DNA of 64,000 nt, from contig NC_087252.1 of assembly GCF_037042905.1 (NCBI RefSeq), forward strand, positions 24,972,994-25,036,993, written 5' to 3'. This DNA is from Lytechinus pictus. Taxonomy: Eukaryota; Echinodermata; Echinoidea; Temnopleuroida; Toxopneustidae. The notes below the pieces were generated by a model. It saw only the letters and a list, made by a program, of their open reading frames with translations. It had not been told where the DNA came from and ran no database searches. A program made the translations under genes and the position numbers. The stretch's first letter is position 1. The number at the start of each line of letters is the position of its first letter. Shown piece after piece: positions 58,126 to 64,000 of the stretch.

Positions 58126-61100
58126 CTAAAAAAAAAAAATAGAGGTATTTATTCATCTATCATTAATTCATTTATACATTTTGTCGCGTGACTGGCAGAA
58201 GGGCATTAACGCATGTGAGCCCTGGAATGTAGTTTTAACGTCTGACAGCGACGGCTTGTGCCCTTTTACAACAAGCGATTACGTCATTAGTAGGCAATTA
58301 CAGTTATACCAAATGAAAGGGCCATCAAAACTCGACAAGACAGCACTGAAAACCAAAAGAAATTTGAGCTAACGCCCTTCTACAAGCCTTCGAGCTAACG
58401 CCCTTCTACAAGCCTTCGAGCTAATGCCCTTCTGCCAGCCGTGAGACGATTTATTCATAATCTATTATCGGGGTTCATCAGTAATTGCTTTTCTCTAATG
58501 GGTTCCTAAATAATTACAAATATACAGTGTATGAACACTACAGATCATACTAAACATACATGTATGTACCACAGTAAGGTTGAATATTATGAGCTGGTAA
58601 GGGAGACAGAACATGAAGTGAATCGCTTTTATCTTGGGAATTGCTATTACCCTTGGGGTTTGCAGTATAAATCTTATGCACTGGGTTAAGTTAGGATGCT
58701 ATTTGCAAAGTTCATGAATGGGCTGAATGCGCATGGCCATTCATCTCAGCAAAAAAATAGATCTTTGAATTTCAAAAATCAAACATTTTGGTTCTTTACT
58801 TTCATGTGAAAGTTCATTGAATCACCTTGCAAAACAGAATTCATATTTCTGCTATGTAAAATTTATATGACAGAACAGAATTTCCACTTTGGATCAAGTT
58901 AGATACTGAATTACAGATTGTTGGAAACGGAAAAGACCACTTTTTAAAACTGAAAATCGATGTCCCTATTTGATAATCCTTGAGTTAATGAAGTATATAA
59001 ATTATGCATTTAAAGCATTGTCTCTTCTTAAAATGACTTGTCCCTCATTGTATATCAACCATACCGTTAGTAGAGCTGTTTCATCCATTCCTAAAGAAAG
59101 TCTATTTGATAATCCTTGAGTTAATGAAGATGGACCTGGTATCATCTGATGGGGCGTCTTCTTTCGTATCGTGGCCTGACAGGAAAAGAAAAAAAAAATT
59201 GAAAGAAAATGCTATAAATAATAAATATAATAATATGGTCCATTTATATAGCACAGCTACTATAATTGCATATACTCTACTGCGCTTGATACTTGGTATC
59301 ATATCATTACCCCGGCTGTAGCTGAGCCGCCATATAGGCGATAAAGTAAATATGGTCAATTTATACTATTCATGAATGCATATACTTTTCTGCCACTTGA
59401 TACTTGGTATTAATCCAGCTGTAGCTGAGCCGCCATATAGGTGCTAAAGCGTTCAAGGAATAAATCCTACTGGGTATCCATTCACCTCACCTAGGTTCAG
59501 TGCAGCACAATGTGGGTTAATTTCTTAATGAAGGAAAACAAGCCATAGCTGGGATTCGACCCACGTCCCTCTTCATTGAAAGACAGGTCGTACTACTAGA
59601 CAACAAAGCCCCCATAATCAATAATATAGTACACTATTATGCTTGTAGTTGAATACTAGTTTACCAAATAATAGGTTTTCATAGCTTTTGCAAATCTCAA
59701 GAGAATTACAATATCATATTATGTTGCTGAGGCCATATGCTGAGGTAGGATTTGGCAAGAATAAAAAAAGAAAGAAAGAAAAATTAAAAGTTAATAAAGA
59801 AGAAGCCCAAGTATTGAAATTTGATGATAATCACATTTCATGGGGGATTGGGGCGATTTCACCACCAAATGTTCACAAGATCTTGGGGAATTAAAGATAT
59901 ACACAGTAAAAAAAATTATACAAGTATACAACGCTGTTTACTATATGAACCTTACAGTAATTGTTTAAACAGTTTAAACAAGTGTTTAAATCTTAAGCAA
60001 CAATGTTTAATTTTTAATATCTAATCTTCAATAAATAAAACATGATTGTTTAAACGGTTAAACAAATACTGTAAGGTTCATATATAGTAAACAGCGTTGT
60101 ATGAAATCTTATACAGCATTTTTACTGTGTAGCCCTGTACTATCCACATTCACTGCAATGTTAAACTAAAAAAAAAAGCTTATCCAATAGAGCAGATTTA
60201 GGAAGTAGATTGTGAAAAGTAGCCCCCGAAAAAAATTCTTTGCCTGCTACAGAGGAAGTTACTTTTATGTATCTCATACGCAATTCGCCCAGATTTACAC
60301 ATTGCTGGGATACATTCAATCTCTTAACATTCATTCGGGTGGGTGCGTCATGGTCTAGTGGTTCTGACTCTCGCCTTTGAAACAGAGGGTCGTGGGTTCG
60401 AATCCTAGCCATGGCGTGTTTTCCTTCAGCAAGAAATTCATCCACACTGTGCTGCACTCGACCCAGGTGAGGTGAATGGGTACCCGGCAGGAGTAATTCC
60501 TTGCATGCACTGAGCGCCGGTGATGGTAGCTCGAGCTAAAGCCGGGGTAATAATTGCAGCGCTTTGTATCTTCAGGCAAAAAGCGCTTTATAAATCCAGC
60601 TATTATTATTATATGTTTCAAAGTTGTGTCATCATCATATAATTAATCCAATAAAACCCCTGAATAACAACTCACAGGTTTTTTATAACTTGGTGTCATA
60701 TCTGCAAAATAGTCTACTTGCTGTTCTTCCTCTCCATCGTCTGGATTTCCGAGCGAGGGCGCCGTTTGGTTACTAGAGGCGACCGTGGGCGTGGTAGGGT
60801 CAATCTTGATGCTCATAGTTGAGCCATCCCCCCAGTCATCCCAATCAAGATCAACCTAGTGAAAAGAATAAAAATATTTGATTTAAAAAGATAAAATAGA
60901 AAAAAAATTATGAGTGGGTGGCAACATAACTAAATGTTTTGTGATATTAATAATGATATATTAAGCAAAACTTCAAAATGACAAAACTTTCAATATAATT
61001 TGATATCTGATAAAGCTTGTTTGATTGTGCTTTTATGCAAACCAACTTTTTGTTTAGGTGGACTTGCCCTTTATTAAAGTAATATGTTCTCCATCACTTT

Positions 61101-62034
61101 ACATCGAGCAGATGTCAAATCGTTCAGTTCATCAATATATTTCTTAGAAATGGTGCCAAGTCGTGGCTTTGAATTATAGGTACTTGTTTTTTAGTGATCA
61201 TGTAGCACTCGTGGGTCTTTCTATCAGTTGGATGATCAACGGAATGGGCTGGGCCCAATTCATCTAGGCCATGCGTTATTTCATATAGCTGGTTCACATC
61301 GGTTTTATGGTGTATGTAAGGATTGGTAAATCACCTTGAAAGAGGCATTAACAGAAGGGCCACTCAAATTTGCAATATGGAATACATAATAATACATGCA
61401 TAAAAGTTCATTCAACTATCAGCTGAAGAGTGTTGAAAAGGTCTGAAAAAGAAAGAGCTCCCATACTTTTTGTACAGAGGAAGGCCAAAAAAAATCTAAA
61501 ATTAAGCTGAAAATCAAAACAAAAAAATCTGAAATCAGATAAAAATCTGAACTCTCACACCCCTGTATCATGTGTGGACTAACTTTATTTATGGCATGCA
61601 GGAGTTATAATGTTAGCTTTCATAGCTTCTAGCTCTTTTGAACTTTCTAATATTGCTTTTAAACACAGAAATAGAATGTGAGAAAATGACATTGCCCCGA
61701 AAAGGGACCCTGTCATTCATGATCAGTGCTTGACCAACTATCGCTTTTTACTTTTTCTAAAGATGCTTGCACAAATGTCATATACCATTTGAAACCAAGC
61801 TCTTAATATCATAAGGTTTTTAACTTAACTTACGCCTGAGTTATTTATTTGTGAAGTATTGCTGTAATTCTGAGCACCAGACCCATTGATGGAAGGACCC
61901 AGGGTCCCTGATGGTTTGGTGGTAGGTAGACCGGGATCGCTGGATCGTCTCCTCCGGAACCGGAATACAGTCCTCTTGATGAAGGAGAAGAGAGATGCGA
62001 GGCAAGAACACAGTACCCACGGCGATAGCTTCAT
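57916..62034 (-). CDS. EBAG9: EBAG9/RCAS1-like Golgi protein (four coding exons)
   Basis: Minus-strand exons 62034-61834, 60855-60676, 59175-59065 and 58125-57916 join in phase 0 throughout into 233 residues (human 213). EBAG9 is a small Golgi-associated membrane protein that affects vesicle trafficking, regulated secretion and glycosylation. Landmarks shared with the vertebrate protein: N-terminal CSCLASLFSFIKR hydrophobic segment followed by an Arg-rich stretch; WDDWGD; DYFADMTPSYKK; LSNRLS; and a C-terminal coiled coil from WEAEQVIREKKLAERERRAA through EQRRKKMEKE. The start ATG at 62034 matches the length of the vertebrate N-terminus; no in-frame ATG is seen between it and a likely acceptor (CTCACTGCCTCAG before 62081), so the 5' UTR is in an earlier exon. 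The ordinary coiled-coil end is kept; the 3' flank carries copies of the last codons. Confidence 0.93.
58183..58448. mobile_element. Foldback element, GGCTGGCAGAAGGGC family, copy 2
   Basis: Left end GTCGCGTGACTGGCAGAAGG; right end GCCCTTCTGCCAGCCGTG. Near the right end the unit GAGCTAACGCCCTTCTACAA is repeated in tandem. It lies in EBAG9 intron 3. Confidence 0.8.
58449..59064 (-). other. EBAG9 intron 3, distal part
   Basis: It contains a copy of the GGGACAGTGAT-type element (about 58770-58969) and a 28-bp copy of exon 3 (58966-58993). Confidence 0.65.
58966..58993 (-). repeat. 28-bp copy of EBAG9 exon 3 sequence
   Basis: CTATTTGATAATCCTTGAGT plus TAATGAAG is identical to 59102-59129 inside exon 3, and starts exactly at the end of a transposon-like element (GTCCCTATT). 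Confidence 0.85.
59065..59175 (-). CDS. EBAG9: EBAG9 coding exon 3
   Basis: Acceptor TTTTCCTGTCAG, donor GTATGG. It encodes ATIRKKTPHQMIPGPSSLTQ and GLSNRLSLGMDETALLT, 37 codons, phase 0 at both ends. It aligns with the vertebrate stretch that ends in the FSSRLA motif. Confidence 0.9.
59230..59615 (-). mobile_element. tRNA-derived SINE, reverse, with duplicated tail
   Basis: On the minus strand: head GGGGGCTTTGTTGTCTAGTA, B-box GTGGGTCGAATCCCAGC, body GTGCTGCACTGAACCTAGGT. The tail word GGCGGCTCAGCTACAGC occurs twice (near 59315-59335 and 59415-59440), so the 3' part is tandemly duplicated. Confidence 0.75.
59900..60132. mobile_element. Foldback MITE, TACACAGTAAAA family
   Basis: Left end TACACAGTAAAAAAAATTAT, then CAACGCTGTTTACTATATGA; right end TAGTAAACAGCGTTGTATGA and ATTTTTACTGTGTA. 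Arms of about 90 bp with inner TGTTTAAAC words. Confidence 0.85.
60343..60615 (+). mobile_element. tRNA-derived SINE, family B-related
   Basis: Head GCGTCATGGTCTAGTGGTTC, TTG at the anticodon position, B-box GTGGGTTCGAATCCTAGCC, body GGGTACCCGGCAGGAGTAAT, tail AAAAAGCGCTTTATAAATCC and then ATTATTATTAT. The 3' half matches 23277-23545. Confidence 0.87.
60676..60855 (-). CDS. EBAG9: EBAG9 coding exon 2
   Basis: Acceptor TATTCTTTTCACTAG, donor GTGAGT, 60 codons, phase 0. It encodes VDLDWDDWGDGSTMSIKIDP at its start and EEEQQVDYFADMTPSYKKP at its end. Confidence 0.95.
60856..61833 (-). other. EBAG9 intron 1 (between coding exons)
   Basis: It contains the right half of a TTAAAGG-type foldback MITE near 60950-61078 (AACTTTTTGTTTAGGTGGAC, TTGCCCTTTA). 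The rest is AT-rich. Confidence 0.6.
61834..62034 (-). CDS. EBAG9: EBAG9 coding exon 1
   Basis: The ATG is read from 62034; donor GTAAGT; 67 codons. It encodes MKLSPWVLCSCLASLFSFIK, then RTVFRFRRRRSS, then a Ser/Asn/Gly-rich stretch. The short hydrophobic segment flanked by basic residues matches the Golgi-anchoring N-terminus of the family. Confidence 0.93.
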
Positions 62035-62081
62035 GGTGATTACGATTGATGAGTTGACGGTATCCCTTTGTTTCAAAATAT

Positions 62082-63093
62082 CTGAGGCAGTGAGAAAACG
62101 TGATGGTTAGGATTTTATATACTGGTATATTTCATGTTACTTCTTCACTGTGTACAAGTAGCATTAGAAAAACCCGGACAACGGGTGATTTTTCCCCCTA
62201 AAAAGTGCGGCCGTTGCATGTACGCTCGCTATTTTCACATGCTTTTGCAATGGAACTGCGCACTTATCAGCCTTCACGCACTGTTTAGAGGCGAATTTCA
62301 GCTGCCTCACGGAGCTCGCGAGAGCACCATAGGAATTGTACATCGTACCGTGCACTGGAAGCAGGGGCCAGGGCTGCCACACACTGGGGAATGCTATCCT
62401 GACCTGAAGTCGTGGTTAATCTTGACCACCGCGGTTGCCATCGGCCAATTTTCGTGATAACAAAGGGAAGTACTATCAGTCCTTTTTATATGAAATGCAA
62501 AACTAGTATGGATTAAAATAGTTTGTACAAAATAGTTGCAGGGTGGACAAAAACCCTTAAGCAGCCACACACTGGCGCAGTTACTCTAGTATTATTTTTA
62601 GATAGAGGTTTCAAAAGCATTTTCATAAACAATAATATTTTTTCTTTCAGAATTTTGAGGAAAGTTAGCCTTTGTATTCTGTAGATCTACATTTAACTAA
62701 GTCTACAATGAGATTTTGCTGCAATTTCTCCCCGATTTTACTTTCGCCACCGACGTCGAGACTTATCGCGTAAAATGCTTACCTTTAGAATCCAACGTCA
62801 TGTGATAATGTCTTGTGTGTGTGTGTGTACCTTGTTCTAACACTAAAGTTAGTATCCATGCTCTCATATTTGATTATGACATTGGATTTTTGAATTACTC
62901 TGCATAAAAAAGTGGCATTAATGATTATCGTGAAATTGGGAACCAGAACCATCGGACACTTTTCACGACAAGAAATGCCCTAACTCCCTTTTCAAGCTTC
63001 CTCACTGCTTCACCCAACCTGGTGCGCTGCTTCTAAATCCTTCAAAGAGCTTACATGTAGATGAGAAAGATTGATTTCGTCGCCGTGTTTTCT
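62082..63093. other. Region upstream of EBAG9
   Basis: CpG-containing sequence at 62200-62460 could hold the promoter and a 5' UTR exon of EBAG9 on the minus strand, but no donor could be fixed. (GT)n lies at 62815-62827. The rest is AT-rich. Confidence 0.35.
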
Positions 63094-63562
63094 CTACTCG
63101 TTGAAATGGGAACCAGCATGGAAAATTCTCGATAGAGTTGAACACGCTGGTTCCCATTTCAAAGAGTAGAGTTGAAATGGGAACCAGCGTGGAAAATTCT
63201 CCATAGAGTTGTACACGATGGTTCCCATTTTGAAGAGTAGATCATATAAAAAAGATTAAAATGAAATCATTTTGTCAGTGATGATTCTGATGAAATAAAT
63301 CTCACTAGTTAATCTGTCTTTTTCTACTCCTAAAAATCTCCTGAAAATGGGAACCAGCATGCAAAATTCTTGAGAATATTCCATAGCGGGATCCCATTTC
63401 GAATAGTAGATATAAAAGACAGATTACTAATGTGATTTATTTTAGTGATGATTGTAACGAAATAAATCTCAAGTAAACTGTCTTTATCTAGGCCTACACG
63501 TGAAAATGGGAACCAGCATGTACAATTCTTGAGAATTTTCCATAGCTGGTTCCCATTTTCAC
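63094..63562. repeat. Cluster of four related short hairpins
   Basis: Each unit has a left arm GAAATGGGAACCAGC(A/G)TG or GAAAATGGGAACCAGCATG and a right arm GCTGGTTCCCATTT or a variant, with a loop of about 20-22 nt holding AAAATTCT or CAATTCTTGAGAATT. Arms: 63094-63120/63143-63169, 63172-63191/63214-63233, 63343-63361/63382-63401, 63500-63520/63541-63562. Between units, GATGAAATAAATCTCA and CTGTCTTTxTCTA words are also repeated, so the repeat unit includes the spacers. Confidence 0.85.
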
Positions 63563-63675
63563 AAGTACATATAAGAGGTAAAATGATTCATGGCCATACA
63601 TGTACCGTACATCTTATTTTAGTGAATCGATTTTGTAATCATTTTTTATAACATTAGTGAAAGTGGCAGAGTTAG

Positions 63676-64000
63676 GGACAGTGATTTTCCGCGATTGCGG
63701 AAAACGGACGGAATTCACGGAAATTGCCTTTTGAAACGGAAAGTGCCATTTCAAACGGAAAATCACGGAAAACATATTTTTTCCTCAGAATACACAGAAC
63801 AGCAACAGTAATTACTCCAAAATCTCATCAAAATACGAATATTAACTGGCCACAAAACCTCACAAAACACGATCTCACTTCACTACAAAGTATGACAATT
63901 CACACATCGTGACTGCTCTTGACTCCATCACTCTCGATCGTACCCCGCGGGCCTCGCCCGCGTCTTGGCCGGCAGCGGGGTCGGCCGTATCGAAAACATT
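63676..64000. mobile_element. Left end of a GGGACAGTGAT element, running out of the window
   Basis: It starts GTTAGGGACAGTGATTTTCC and holds AAACGGAAAATCACGGAAAA. The last 70 bp becomes very GC-rich (GCGGGCCTCGCCCGC, GGCCGGCAGCGGGGTCGGCC), possibly a different element or a gene edge beyond the window. Confidence 0.45.

Larger units (their letters stand above)
59176..60675 (-). other. EBAG9 intron 2
   Basis: It contains a reversed family B-like SINE with duplicated 3' part (59230-59615), a foldback MITE (59900-60132) and a forward SINE (60343-60615). Confidence 0.75.

Noticed and set aside
58181-58372. A 63-codon open frame on the plus strand
   Set aside because: It lies within a GGCTGGCAGAAGGGC foldback element in an EBAG9 intron.
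60346-60418. tRNA gene (TTG anticodon position)
   Set aside because: It is the head of a SINE whose 3' half matches 23277-23545.
62034-62076. Longer N-terminus of EBAG9 starting at 62076
   Set aside because: The codon there is TTG, not ATG, and a likely splice acceptor lies only a few bases upstream; the ATG at 62034 fits the family length.

Overview
This is eukaryotic DNA: AT-rich, intron-dominated and full of non-autonomous transposable elements. Gene content (invertebrate-style ATP6V1A, EBAG9 and G-gamma orthologues), LDL-receptor class A exons, long (ATG)n satellites, tRNA-headed SINEs and many palindromic MITEs fit a marine deuterostome, most likely a sea urchin. No bacterial operons, CRISPR arrays or phage genes were seen.

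Five genes were resolved by joining exons at consensus splice sites in compatible phases. (1) Plus strand, 2512-5126: the 3' end of a gene whose last two exons each encode one LDLa module; the gene starts left of the window. (2) Plus strand, 15837-31615: a complete 13-exon coding region for the V-type ATPase catalytic subunit A (613 codons), with P-loop, catalytic Glu and C-terminal signature intact. (3) Minus strand, 44195-41431: a two-exon, 71-residue heterotrimeric G-protein gamma subunit ending in the CaaX box CTLL; its exons are too short to stand out as open frames. (4) Plus strand, about 47219-49510: a conserved-looking but unrecognised protein, three or four exons, N-terminus uncertain. 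(5) Minus strand, 62034-57916: EBAG9/RCAS1, four coding exons, 233 residues.

Between and inside these genes the DNA is mostly repeats. At least fifteen foldback or MITE families are recognisable from their terminal inverted repeats, several with two to five copies and some nested inside each other. Three tRNA-headed SINE groups are present, plus one SINE-like copy whose head resembles the Alu domain of 7SL RNA. Microsatellites include a 1.36-kb (ATG)n block inside the LDLa gene.

The strongest unusual signals are: a cluster of four related short hairpins at 63094-63562; a perfect 78-bp inverted repeat with a 4-base loop at 43441-43600; a 92-bp palindromic tandem array just after the LDLa stop codon; a tandem array downstream of EBAG9 made from its own C-terminal codons; a triplication of the exon 2/intron junction of ATP6V1A; and the unassigned gene at 47-49.5 kb. 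The genes are independent housekeeping, signalling and trafficking genes; nothing suggests that they form a pathway together.
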